From positions 1 through 35,976 of the forward strand of contig JALXAM010000069.1 in NCBI GenBank assembly GCA_026992075.1: a stretch of 35,976 nt of DNA. Direction: 5' to 3'. Below the pieces are notes generated by a model that was not told the DNA's origin, ran no database searches, and saw only the letters and a list, made by a program, of their open reading frames with translations. Shown piece by piece: positions 24,906 through 35,911 of this stretch. Source of the stretch: Sedimenticola sp. Its GTDB lineage: Bacteria > Pseudomonadota > Gammaproteobacteria > Chromatiales > Chromatiaceae. Made by a program: the position numbers and the translations under genes. Each line of letters starts with the position of its first letter. Within the stretch, counting starts at the first letter, position 1.

Positions 24906-25556
24906 ATGCACGATCCTTCCGTGCCCGACTGGCGCCGCTGCGACAAGCCTGAGCTGCCACCAGCAGCCATCCACCTGTGGCGCCTGCCGCTGGACCGGCT
25001 GGAGTTGCCGGCCACTCTGCTCTCGCCGGAGGAGCAGCGCCGGCTGGCGCGCCTGGGCGGGCGCGACCACCGCTGGCGCAACGCCCATGCCGGCTTGCGG
25101 CTGGTGCTGGCGCGCTACCTCGGGGCGCCGGCCGAATCGCTGCGGTTCCAGCAGCAGCCGGGTGGCAAGCCCTGTCTCGCCGACCAGCCACTGCAGTTCA
25201 ACCTCAGCCACGCCGGTGAGCTGGCACTGGTGGCGGTGGCCCGCCAGATGGCAGTGGGGGTGGACCTGGAGAGGATCCGTCCGGTGGGCCACCACCAGCG
25301 CATCGCCCGGCGCCTGTTCGGCCCCGGGGTGGCGGCGGAACTGGCGGCCCTGCCGGAAGAAGCAGCTCGGGAGCGCTTCTTCGAGGAGTGGACCCTGCTG
25401 GAGGCGCGTCAGAAGTGCTCCGGCAACGGTCTGTTCGGCCGGCGCGCCGCCGTTGGAGGCAGCCTATCCTTCGAACCGGCGGCGGGTTTCAAGGCGGCAC
25501 TCGCCTGGGAGGCGGGCCCGGAGCTGGAGATCCGTTTTTTCCAATTCGCGCCTTGA
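24906..25556 (+). CDS. 4'-phosphopantetheinyl transferase superfamily protein (Sfp type)
   Basis: A 216-residue Sfp/Gsp-like enzyme that would transfer 4'-phosphopantetheine from CoA to a carrier-protein serine. Motifs in order are LRLVLARYLG, GGKPCLADQPLQFNLSHAGE, VGVDLERIRP (the Mg-binding Asp and Glu) and FFEEWTLLEARQKCSG. In the last, the usual W(T/S)xKEA has Leu in place of the Lys. The start at ATG 24906 is followed by HDPSVPDWRR; an upstream TTG at 24867 would overlap recJ. No polyketide or peptide synthase is nearby, so the target carrier protein is unknown; fatty-acid-like or secondary metabolism targets are possible. Confidence 0.85.
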   Translation: MHDPSVPDWRRCDKPELPPAAIHLWRLPLDRLELPATLLSPEEQRRLARLGGRDHRWRNAHAGLRLVLARYLGAPAESLRFQQQPGGKPCLADQPLQFNLSHAGELALVAVARQMAVGVDLERIRPVGHHQRIARRLFGPGVAAELAALPEEAARERFFEEWTLLEARQKCSGNGLFGRRAAVGGSLSFEPAAGFKAALAWEAGPELEIRFFQFAP

Positions 25557-25614
25557 TACCCCCAAGCCCGGGCCGCCCCCCGGATCACGAAAAAACCCGG
25601 TGTTGGTGGGCACC

Positions 25615-25686
25615 GTAGGGTGGGCAAAGCGGAGCGTGCCCACTGCAGATCGATGGGCACGGCCTGACGGCCTTTGCCCATCCTAC
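25615..25686. repeat. REP pair between the phosphopantetheinyl transferase and uppP genes
   Basis: GTAGGGTGGGCAAAGCGGAG runs from 25615 and its arm closes with GCGTGCCCAC at 25643. The second, inverted element is 25652-25686 (GATGGGCACGGCCTGACGGC ending TGCCCATCCTAC). The same pair occurs in inverse orientation at 29335-29400. Confidence 0.82.
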
Positions 25687-25765
25687 CGTTCGGCCTCCTT
25701 TTTTTCCAATTCACGCCCTGAGCCGTTACCATTCCCCTCTTTTCCAGGAACGGAAACTTCCCTTC

Positions 25766-26566
25766 ATGACCCTGACCCAGATCATCGTCCTGGCGCTGCT
25801 GCAGGGCTTCACCGAGTTTCTGCCCATCTCCAGCTCGGCCCACCTGATTCTCACCCCCCACGTGCTCGGTTTCAGCGACCAGGGGCTGGCCTTCGACCTG
25901 GCGGTGCATCTGGGCACCCTGCTGGCGGTGGTGCTCTATTTCCGCCACCTGATCTGGGAGGTGTTGCGCGACTGGCTCGCCTCCCTCGCCCCATCGGGCC
26001 AGGCCACAAAAAACAGCCGCCTGGGCTGGCAGATCATTCTCGCCACCCTGCCGGTGATGGTGGTGGGGGTGCTGATCAAGGATCTGGTGGAGCACCAGCT
26101 GCGCGCGCCCCTGGTGATCGCTGCCACCACCATTCTCTTCGGTGCCGCGCTCTGGTGGGCCGACAAGGGGTTCCGCCACCACCGTGAGATGAGCACCATG
26201 AGCTGGCGCGACGCCCTGCTGGTGGGCCTGGCCCAGGCGCTGGCGCTGGTGCCGGGCACCTCCCGCTCCGGCATCACCATGACCGCCGCCCTGATGCTGG
26301 GCTATTCGCGCAAGGCGGCGGCCCGTTTCTCTTTCCTGCTGGCGGTGCCCACCATCCTCGCCTCGGTGATCTGGGTGGGCAAGGACCTGGTGGGCACGAC
26401 GGAGCCCGTGGCCTGGGGCGATCTGGGGCTGGGGGTGCTCTTCTCCTTCGGCGCCGCCATCACCACCATCCATTTCTTCCTGCGCTACATCGAGCGCGTG
26501 GGTATGGCGCCCTTCGCCTGGTACCGCTTTGCCCTGGGCGCCGTCATCCTGCTGCTCGCCATCTGA
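25766..26566 (+). CDS. uppP: undecaprenyl-diphosphatase UppP (BacA)
   Basis: This integral inner-membrane phosphatase recycles undecaprenyl diphosphate to the monophosphate carrier for peptidoglycan and other envelope polymers. The 266-residue protein has about eight membrane segments and both signature motifs: QGFTEFLPISSSAHL (residues 13-27, with catalytic Glu) and ALVPGTSRSGITMT near residue 165, containing the essential Arg and Ser. High levels give bacitracin resistance in E. coli. It is followed 14 bases later by the EI24/CysZ-like gene, so cotranscription is likely. Confidence 0.96.
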   Translation: MTLTQIIVLALLQGFTEFLPISSSAHLILTPHVLGFSDQGLAFDLAVHLGTLLAVVLYFRHLIWEVLRDWLASLAPSGQATKNSRLGWQIILATLPVMVVGVLIKDLVEHQLRAPLVIAATTILFGAALWWADKGFRHHREMSTMSWRDALLVGLAQALALVPGTSRSGITMTAALMLGYSRKAAARFSFLLAVPTILASVIWVGKDLVGTTEPVAWGDLGLGVLFSFGAAITTIHFFLRYIERVGMAPFAWYRFALGAVILLLAI

Positions 26567-26580
26567 GAAAGGGAACTGCC

Positions 26581-27309
26581 ATGTTGTCTCTGCTCAACAC
26601 CTTCTTCCTGCCGCTACGCGGCCTGGGGCTGGTCTTCTCTCCCGGGCTGCGCCGCTACGTCATCCTGCCTCTGCTGGTGAACGTGCTGGTGTTCGCCCTC
26701 ACCGCCTGGATCGGCGCCCACTATTTCGCGCAGTTCATCGACTGGGCCCTGCCGCAGGAAAGCTGGTGGCACTACCTGGAGTGGCTGCTGTGGCCGCTGT
26801 TCGTGCTCGCCTACCTGCTGCTCGCCTTCTACGGCTTCACCATCGTCGCCAACCTCATTGCCTCCCCTTTCAACGGCATCCTGGCGGCGCGGGTGGAGGA
26901 GAAGCTCACCGGCCGCCTGCCGCCCGACTCGCCCACCGGGATCATGGCCGAGATCCTGCCGGCCATCAGCGGGGAGATCGGCAAGCTCTGGTATTTCATC
27001 AAGTGGGCGGTGCCGGTGCTCATCCTGATGGTGATCCCCGGCATCAACGTGGTGGGTTCCGCCCTCTGGCTGCTGCTCGGCTTCTGGTTCCTGGCCCTGG
27101 AGTACATGGACTACCCCATGGGCAACCACCACCTGAAGCCGAAGGAGCAGCGCCAGCGGCTGCGCCGCCACCCCTTCCGCGCCTGGGCCTTCGGCGCCGG
27201 GGCCAACTTGCTGATGATGATCCCGGTGGTCAATCTCGCCGCCATGCCGGCATCGGTGGCCGGCGCCACCCGATGGTGGCTGGAGGATTACTCCGGGAAG
27301 GAAAACTGA
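26581..27309 (+). CDS. cysZ: CysZ/EI24-family membrane protein
   Basis: A 242-residue membrane protein of the EI24 (PF07264) family, which includes the E. coli sulfate permease CysZ (253 residues). It begins LLNTFFLPLRGLGLVFSPGL and RRYVILPLLVNVLVFAL, then has FYGFTIVANLIASPFNGILA, the GKLWYFIKWAVPVLILMVIP helix, and the loop LALEYMDYPMGNHHLKPKEQ, typical of CysZ. No cysteine-biosynthesis gene is close, so a sulfate role is inferred from family alone. It ends 37 bases before the convergent channel gene. Confidence 0.88.
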   Translation: MLSLLNTFFLPLRGLGLVFSPGLRRYVILPLLVNVLVFALTAWIGAHYFAQFIDWALPQESWWHYLEWLLWPLFVLAYLLLAFYGFTIVANLIASPFNGILAARVEEKLTGRLPPDSPTGIMAEILPAISGEIGKLWYFIKWAVPVLILMVIPGINVVGSALWLLLGFWFLALEYMDYPMGNHHLKPKEQRQRLRRHPFRAWAFGAGANLLMMIPVVNLAAMPASVAGATRWWLEDYSGKEN

Positions 27310-27324
27310 AGTGAGGGCATGCCG

Positions 27325-27345
27325 CCTGGCGACGGCTCCGCCAGG
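27325..27345. terminator. hairpin between convergent cysZ-like and mscS-like genes
   Basis: CCTGGCG (27325-27331) pairs with CGCCAGG (27339-27345) around a seven-base loop in a 37-base convergent gap. There is no U-run, so bidirectional termination is only a possibility. Confidence 0.4.
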
Positions 27346-27346
27346 A

Positions 27347-29050
27347 TCAGGTGGCGGCCATCCCACCCTCCCGGGCGATGCGACGCGCCACCTCCCGCGC
27401 CTCCTCCAATGAAGGCACCGCCTCCTGGTCGCCGGAAGGCTCCTCCTGGTAGAGGTGGATGGTCTGGGTGGGGAAGGCGAACTCCACCCCCAGGGCGTCG
27501 GCCAGCCGCATGGCGTCGAGGAGAAAACGATGGCGCTCGCGCAGCTCGGTGGTCCAGTCGGGGGTCTCCCAGAATACGTAGATGAGAATCTCCAGCGCGC
27601 TCGCCCCCAGGTCGTTGAACCAGATCTGGAAGTAGTCCTTGCGCATGTAGGGGTGCTGGCGCACGATCTCGCGCAATCCCTCGCAGAAGGCCTCGATCTT
27701 CTCCGGCGGGGTGTCGTAGGTGAGCCCGAACTTCTGCTTGTAGCGGCGGTAGCGCCGCGCCCCCATGTTGTCCACCTCCGCGGTGATGAAGCGGGAGTTG
27801 GGGATGGTCACCAGGGAGTTGTAGAAGGTGCGGATGCGGGTGCTGCGAAAGCCCATGTCCTCCACCGTGCCCTCGATGTCGCCCACGATGATCCAGTCCC
27901 CCACGGTGAAGGTGCGGTCCATGAGCACGGTGATGGAGCCGAAGAAGTTCTGCACCAGGTCCTTGGCCGCCAGGGCGAAGGCCAAGCCGCCGAGGCCGAG
28001 GCCGGCGATGAGACCGGTAACGTCGATGTTGAGGTTGTCGGCCACGAAGACGATGCCGCCCACGGCGATGAAGATCTTGAGGGTGCGCGCCACCAGCGGG
28101 ATCAGCACGTCGTCCACCCGGTTGTCGGTGGTGGCCGCTTTCTCCGCCAGCAGGGCCGAGATCACGTCCACCAGCCGCCAGGCGACCCAGACGGCGGCGA
28201 TGCTGGCCAGCAGCTTCACCGCCACCAGCAGCACCAGCAGTACCGGTTCGGGCAGCCCCAGCAGCAGAATGCCCAGCCACCAGATGGCCGCCATCAGCAT
28301 CAGCCCGAGGGGACGCAACCGCTGGTCGGCGTCCCGGATGCGGTGCGCCACCTGCGGGAAACGTTTCAGCCAGCGCCGCATGGCAAAGCGGGCCAGCAGC
28401 TGGGCGATGCGGTCCACCACCACCCCCAGGCCGATGACCAGCAGCAGCCCCAGCCACTGCCAGTTCTGCAGGATGAGGGTTTTCTGCGTGAGCCACTCGG
28501 GTAACTGCTGCCGCAGGCGGATATGGAGCGGCAGCCACTTGGCGTTGCCGGGACCGCCCACCTTGGTCTCGCGCCGCGCCACCTCCTCGAGGATGGCCGG
28601 CAGCGCGGCGACGGTCTCCCGGTCGAACAGCCAGCGGCCATCTTGGGTGCGGCTGATGCGAACCTCGCCATTGCGATACCGTTCGAACACCCAGGGCTCC
28701 CCTTCCTTGCGGTCGGGGACGGTGTCCAGATCCACCAGGCGGGTCTTGTCCAACACCTCCAGCAGCATCCAGGCGAGATCCTGACCCCGTTCGTTGCGCA
28801 CCAGCGAGCTGACGTCGCTGAGGTCCAGCGTCTCGATGGCATCCTCGATGCGTTCCGGCTTGCCGCGCTTGGCATCGTTCATGGCGTGGAGGAAGGTGGC
28901 CATGGTGGCGCGCGGACTCTGCAGTGTCTTGGGGACCGCAGGAGGCTGCTTTGTCTCAGCGGTCTCGTCCGGGGGATCATCGGCCAGGACGCTGCCGGCG
29001 AACAGCAAGAAAAGCAGGAACAACAGCAGATGCAGTGGTCGTTTCATCAT
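27347..29050 (-). CDS. MscS-family mechanosensitive ion channel
   Basis: A 567-residue small-conductance mechanosensitive channel-like protein with signal peptide MMKRPLHLLLFLLFLLFAGSV and a periplasmic N-terminal domain of about 150 residues. Several transmembrane helices follow (LILQNWQWLGLLLVIGLGVV, LMLMAAIWWLGILLLGL, VLLVLLVAVKLLASIAAVWV). The pore-lining TM3 is GLIAGLGLGGLAFALAAKDL and leads into the beta domain NFFGSITVLMDRTFTVGDWI and a C-terminal alpha/beta domain. Such channels open under hypo-osmotic shock. It is downstream of slyX on the same strand; the 63 bases between hold a strong hairpin repeat. Confidence 0.93.
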   Translation of the reverse strand: MMKRPLHLLLFLLFLLFAGSVLADDPPDETAETKQPPAVPKTLQSPRATMATFLHAMNDAKRGKPERIEDAIETLDLSDVSSLVRNERGQDLAWMLLEVLDKTRLVDLDTVPDRKEGEPWVFERYRNGEVRISRTQDGRWLFDRETVAALPAILEEVARRETKVGGPGNAKWLPLHIRLRQQLPEWLTQKTLILQNWQWLGLLLVIGLGVVVDRIAQLLARFAMRRWLKRFPQVAHRIRDADQRLRPLGLMLMAAIWWLGILLLGLPEPVLLVLLVAVKLLASIAAVWVAWRLVDVISALLAEKAATTDNRVDDVLIPLVARTLKIFIAVGGIVFVADNLNIDVTGLIAGLGLGGLAFALAAKDLVQNFFGSITVLMDRTFTVGDWIIVGDIEGTVEDMGFRSTRIRTFYNSLVTIPNSRFITAEVDNMGARRYRRYKQKFGLTYDTPPEKIEAFCEGLREIVRQHPYMRKDYFQIWFNDLGASALEILIYVFWETPDWTTELRERHRFLLDAMRLADALGVEFAFPTQTIHLYQEEPSGDQEAVPSLEEAREVARRIAREGGMAAT

Positions 29051-29063
29051 TGCGGGACTTTGT

Positions 29064-29101
29064 CACCCCCTCCCCAGCCCTCCCCCGCAAGCGGGGGAGG
29101 G
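29064..29101. repeat. CTCACCCC-type hairpin repeat between slyX and the mscS-like gene
   Basis: CCCTCCCCCGC (29078-29088) pairs perfectly with 29091-29101 across an AA loop. It is preceded by CACCCCCTCCCCAG, the same lead as the copies at 9922-9960 and 35912-35976. Confidence 0.75.
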
Positions 29102-29113
29102 GGTATCGGTAAA

Positions 29114-29314
29114 TCAGTAGTGAGGCGGCACCTCGGCTTCGGGCGGATTGGCCGGCTGTTTGCGCTCCAGTTCCTGCAGGCGCTGCTGCAGCTGCTCGAT
29201 GGCCCGTTCCAGTTCGGCCACCCGCCGTTCCTGGCGCAGCAGGGTACGGGTCAGTTCCTCGATGGAGGCCTCCTGCCAGGCGATCCTTTCCTGCAGCGTT
29301 TCAACGGGATCCAT
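29114..29314 (-). CDS. slyX: SlyX protein
   Basis: A 66-residue coiled-coil protein of the SlyX family. Almost the entire length is heptad-like (ERIAWQEASIEELTRTLLRQ, AELERAIEQLQQRLQELERK) and it ends with the family's characteristic PPHY tail (EAEVPPHY). SlyX is widespread in Gammaproteobacteria; its function is unknown. It stands between ligA and the mscS-like gene on the same strand, with a repeat-filled 197-base spacer upstream. Confidence 0.93.
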   Translation of the reverse strand: MDPVETLQERIAWQEASIEELTRTLLRQERRVAELERAIEQLQQRLQELERKQPANPPEAEVPPHY

Positions 29315-29334
29315 GCATCTCCTCCGGGAGCAGG

Positions 29335-29503
29335 ATAGGCAAAGGCCACCAGGCCGTGCCCATCAGCCCATGGCGGGCACGCTGCGCTTTGCCCACCCTA
29401 AGGCGGCTAAATGCGCCCACCCCCTGCAGGAGCGGCGTCCCCGCCGCGAACCCGGAACGACATGGAATGCTTTCCTTGTTCGGCGCGAGGGCGCGCCTCC
29501 TAC
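29335..29503. repeat. two REP pairs of different families between ligA and slyX
   Basis: 29335-29400 is the inverse of the 25615-25686 pair (TAGGCAAAGGCCACCAGGCC and GCTGCGCTTTGCCCACCC). 29426-29451 (GCAGGAGCGGCGTCCCCGCC) and 29479-29503 (TTCGGCGCGAGGGCGCGCCT) form the same third-family pair as 16086-16162. Together they fill nearly the whole 197-base gap. Confidence 0.82.
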
Positions 29504-29511
29504 GGCTTCCA

Positions 29512-32384
<2,873 letters not shown>

Positions 32385-32466
32385 CGTTCTCGTCTCTCCC
32401 GCACGGATTTTCCGGATTCTACCCCTTGAGCCGCCCCAAGGGTATCAGGAATGCCCCTAGAAACCG

Positions 32467-35247
32467 CTACTCCTTGGTTTTGAATCGGTTGCCTGCGGAC
32501 CAGGCCACCAGTTCCCTCGGCTGCTGTTGCAGCCGCTCATGGTAGAAACGCAGCAGTTCCTCCCGGCTCACCGCCTCCACCGCATCGGCCAGGCGACGGC
32601 GGTAGTCGAAGGTATAGCGCTCCCGGTCCAGGTTGTCCATGTAGCGCAGCGACCGCTCCAGCAGGTTGCGGTCCTTCTTGCGCAGGTCGGCCACCAGGCC
32701 GGCCTTGAAAGCGGCGAAATCCTGGTCACTCATGCCGGAGAGGCGTGCATCCACACTATCGATGAATTGCCGGATGCGTTTCTCCACTTCTGCGGCCGGG
32801 GCCGCCGAGGACTGCACCAGGAAGATCATGCCCGGCAGCCGCTCCTTTTCCCAGTAGGCGGTGGCCACCACATAGCCTAGCTGCTGCTCGGTGCGCAGGG
32901 CGCTGTAGAAATCGTTGCGCAGCACCTGCACCAGCAGCCGCCAGCGCGCCTTCTCCGGCAGCGAGCGGTCGGCCCCCTGGAAGTAGTCCACCACCACCGA
33001 ATCGGGATGGTCCACCGGGTATTCCAGCCGCTCCTGCCGACCGGGAGGCAGCCGTTTCACCACCGGGTCGGGCACGGGCTCCAGCCTGCTGCGGGCCAGC
33101 AGGGCCTCTTTCAGCTGCCGTTCCATGGCCTTCGCCTCCTTGGGCGTGTAGTTGCCGTGGGCCAGCACCTTCAGCTCCGCCCGGTCGAAGAGATGGCTCG
33201 CATAGGATTCCAGTTTTTCCAGGGTGAGGGGCCGGAGCGCCGCCAGCTGCTGTTCCGGGCTCCAGGAGGGCTTCACCAGCGCCCGGTCCAGCGCCTCCAG
33301 CACCTGGCGGAAGGGCCGCTCCAGCTTCTTGTTGGCCAGCTCCCGCGCCAGCTTGTGCTTGAGCACCTGGAAACGGTCGGCCGGAATCCGCGGCCTGGCC
33401 AGGGCTTCGATCACCTTGGTCAGCAACAGCGGTTGTTTGTCGTCATACCCGTAGACCATGAGCACCAGCCCCTTGTTGGTGCGGGTGAGCGAATAGCCCA
33501 GCCCGGTCACCTGCGCAGGGTAGGCGTAGGCGTTGAGACGGTCGTTCACCAGGTCCAGCAGCAGCTGCAGCGCCACCGCATGCTCAGCGCTGTCATTGGC
33601 CATTGGCAGTTCCAGGCTGGCGACGAAGGTGCCCCGGGGAACCCCGAATTCGTCATCCTGGCGGAACCAGAGACTCTCCCCTTTCGATTCCTCCAGGCGG
33701 CGGGGAATCGGGGTGGGCGCCACCACCGGTTTGAGTTCAACCCGTTCCGGCAGGAAGGGGTTGGGTCTGGGCAGGGCCAGCTCGGCCAGCCAGGGCAGGG
33801 GCTGCTTTTCCTCCGGCAGCTCGGGTTTGCCCAGCGAATAGCGCACCTGGTACCAGCGTTCCACCCGATCGGTCTGCAGATTCTGGTCCACCAGGGTCAC
33901 CGCCATCGACTCGGGGCGCAGGCGGTCCAGCATGCTACGGATCAGCTCCGGGTCGTAGCGCTGCAACAGGGTGCCGGCAGTGAGCACCTCGGCCGGGGGA
34001 TAGTCCAGCAGCCGGGAGGAGATCTCCACCGCGTAATCGGAGGGCGCGCCCTTCTCGCGGAAACGGAAATCGAGCTGTTTCTTGCGCGCCAGCTCGTCAT
34101 AGCGCCAGGACTCCACCCCCTTTTCACGCAGCAGCTCCACGTAGGCAAAGAAGGCGCGGATGATCTCCGGAATGTGCTTCATACCCTCCTCGGTGAGGTC
34201 CATCTCCACGCTGAACAGCGCCTGCACCCGGTCCAGGCTGCTGGCGGAAGCGGTGAGGGAGGTGAGCCAGCCGCGCTTGCGCAACACTGCGTGGAGGCTG
34301 CCGGGACCTTCGTCGCCGATGAAGTGGGCCAGGTAGAAGAGCGGGCGCTCCCGGTACTTGGAGATCTCCGAAGGCATGGGGAAGCTGAGTTCCAGCTTGT
34401 GGAGCTTCTTCAGCGGCACCACCGACACCTGCTGCGGCAGCTGCGGGCGCAGGTAGATCAGTTCGTCCGGCCCGGGCTCCAGCCGCCGCGCCCGGCGGTC
34501 GGGAACCGCTGCGAACCTTTCCTCCACCCACCTGCGCAGTACCGGCAGGGGCTGGCGGCCGATCACCGCCAACCCCATGATGTTGGCCGAGTAGTGTTTT
34601 CGGTAGAACTCCAGCAGATCCTGGCGTACCGGGTGGCCGGGACGGTCGGCCAGCGTCTCCAGGTTGCCCACCGCGAAGCGGGACCAGGGGCTCCGGGGGT
34701 TGTAACCCTGGCGTTGGGCGGCGGCGATGCGGCGATTGTCGTCCTTCAGCTTGAGCTGGTACTCGGAATGGACGGCATGCTTCTCCCGCTCCACGTAGCG
34801 GGCATCCATGAGCGGCGCGATGAAGAACTGGGCGAAGCGATCCAGCGCCGGCTCCAGCGCTTCCGGTTTGATGTCGAAATAGTAGGTGGTCTGGTTGCCG
34901 CCGGTGAAGGCATTGTCCATGCCGCCATTCTTCTTGATGAAGGCCGAGTATTCGTCCACCTCCGGGTATTTCTTCGTGCCCATGAAGAGCATGTGTTCCA
35001 GGAAATGGGCCAGCCCCTCCCGTCCAGGCGGGTTGGCGGTGGAACCCACCCCCACGGTCAGGGCAGCGGCGGCCTTGTCCGCCTTGGGGTCGGAGACCAG
35101 CAGCACCTTGAGATGATTGGGCAGCTCCAGGTACTGGTACTGGCGGTCGTCGTTGGGGCTTTTCACCACCTCCACCGCGCCCGCTGCCGGACCCAGCAGC
35201 CAGAACGACACCAGCAGCCATCCGATAACGAGGTTTTTCCGGAACAT
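32467..35247 (-). CDS. M16-family metallopeptidase, pitrilysin-like
   Basis: A 926-residue exported zinc peptidase resembling pitrilysin (PtrA, 962 residues in E. coli). A signal peptide (NLVIGWLLVSFWLLGPAAG) precedes the inverted zinc motif HFLEH (H81, E84, H85). The third ligand is E162 in the segment REKHAVHSEYQ, at the same spacing as in pitrilysin. TGGNQTTYYFDIKPEALEPA and two further M16 repeats follow, without the zinc motif, as expected. ATG 35247 has GGAG about ten bases upstream and gives the natural signal sequence; an in-frame upstream codon at 35337 is not favoured. It should degrade peptides in the periplasm. The symbol is withheld because paralogues exist. Confidence 0.92.
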   Translation of the reverse strand: MFRKNLVIGWLLVSFWLLGPAAGAVEVVKSPNDDRQYQYLELPNHLKVLLVSDPKADKAAAALTVGVGSTANPPGREGLAHFLEHMLFMGTKKYPEVDEYSAFIKKNGGMDNAFTGGNQTTYYFDIKPEALEPALDRFAQFFIAPLMDARYVEREKHAVHSEYQLKLKDDNRRIAAAQRQGYNPRSPWSRFAVGNLETLADRPGHPVRQDLLEFYRKHYSANIMGLAVIGRQPLPVLRRWVEERFAAVPDRRARRLEPGPDELIYLRPQLPQQVSVVPLKKLHKLELSFPMPSEISKYRERPLFYLAHFIGDEGPGSLHAVLRKRGWLTSLTASASSLDRVQALFSVEMDLTEEGMKHIPEIIRAFFAYVELLREKGVESWRYDELARKKQLDFRFREKGAPSDYAVEISSRLLDYPPAEVLTAGTLLQRYDPELIRSMLDRLRPESMAVTLVDQNLQTDRVERWYQVRYSLGKPELPEEKQPLPWLAELALPRPNPFLPERVELKPVVAPTPIPRRLEESKGESLWFRQDDEFGVPRGTFVASLELPMANDSAEHAVALQLLLDLVNDRLNAYAYPAQVTGLGYSLTRTNKGLVLMVYGYDDKQPLLLTKVIEALARPRIPADRFQVLKHKLARELANKKLERPFRQVLEALDRALVKPSWSPEQQLAALRPLTLEKLESYASHLFDRAELKVLAHGNYTPKEAKAMERQLKEALLARSRLEPVPDPVVKRLPPGRQERLEYPVDHPDSVVVDYFQGADRSLPEKARWRLLVQVLRNDFYSALRTEQQLGYVVATAYWEKERLPGMIFLVQSSAAPAAEVEKRIRQFIDSVDARLSGMSDQDFAAFKAGLVADLRKKDRNLLERSLRYMDNLDRERYTFDYRRRLADAVEAVSREELLRFYHERLQQQPRELVAWSAGNRFKTKE

Positions 35248-35346
35248 CGGGATCTCACTCCACCAGTTGTTTTTTCGATGGGATTCGGATGTCAGACCAC
35301 AAATGCAGACCCCGGTTTCATTCCCGCCGGCCAACACGCATGGGCT

Positions 35347-35407
35347 GGTAGTCGGGCTTCAGCCCGGCGGCGGGCCGGTTCGATGTCGGTTTGATGCCCG
35401 ACCTGCC
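35347..35407. repeat. degenerate REP pair between pgpA and the M16 gene
   Basis: GGTAGTCGGGCTTCAGCCC (35347-35365) and the mutated inverse at 35383-35407 (ATGTCGGTTTGATGCCCGAC and CTGCC) form an older-looking pair of the 9827/13399 family, lying within the 175-base gap. Confidence 0.65.
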
Positions 35408-35422
35408 GTTGGATCCGACAGC

Positions 35423-35902
35423 TCAACCCCCAAACAAAAGGGCCCCAAGCTGGAGCACCCCCCAGGCAAACGACCCCGCCAGCAGATCGTCCAACATGAT
35501 CCCCAATCCCCCTTTCACCCGGCGGTCCAGCCAGCCGATGGGCCAGGGCTTGAGGATGTCGAACAGGCGAAAGAGCCCGAAACCCGCCACCAGCCAGAAC
35601 CAACCGGGCGGAGCCGCAATCATGGTGACGAAAAAACCGGCGAACTCGTCCCAGACGATACCGGGGTGGTCGTGGACGCCGAGATCCCGCGAGGTACGGC
35701 CGCAGATCCAGATGCCGGCCAGGATCACCACCGCCAGCACGGCCAGATAGACCTCGAGCGGCAGACGCGCCATCAACAGGTAGAAAGGCACCGCCGCCAG
35801 GGTGCCGAAGGTTCCCGGTGCCACCGGCGCCAGGCCCGAGCCGAAGCCGAAGGCAAGGAGGTGGATGGGGTTGGTGAGGTTGGGGGTGGAGGTTTTGGTC
35901 AT
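35423..35902 (-). CDS. pgpA: phosphatidylglycerophosphatase A
   Basis: PgpA dephosphorylates phosphatidylglycerol phosphate to phosphatidylglycerol in the inner membrane. The 159-residue protein (E. coli 172) shows the family pattern: FGSGLAPVAPGTFGTLAAVP near residue 20, DHPGIVWDEFAGFFVTM with its acidic metal-binding residues, FRLFDILKPWPIGWLD and a closing GLGIMLDDLLAG. About four membrane segments are present. In many gammaproteobacteria it follows thiL; the upstream gene lies beyond the window edge. A hairpin repeat begins ten bases upstream. Confidence 0.95.
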   Translation of the reverse strand: MTKTSTPNLTNPIHLLAFGFGSGLAPVAPGTFGTLAAVPFYLLMARLPLEVYLAVLAVVILAGIWICGRTSRDLGVHDHPGIVWDEFAGFFVTMIAAPPGWFWLVAGFGLFRLFDILKPWPIGWLDRRVKGGLGIMLDDLLAGSFAWGVLQLGALLFGG

Positions 35903-35911
35903 TTTTTGGAT

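Noticed and set aside
24873-25295. 141 extra residues at the N-terminus of RecJ
   Set aside because: This part is antisense to the phosphopantetheinyl transferase gene, resembles no protein, and a good ribosome site stands before ATG 24872.
32385-32466. A missing or truncated smc gene upstream of zipA
   Set aside because: The 82 bases between the M16 gene and zipA contain no remnant of smc; the absence is a different gene order and not a visible deletion.
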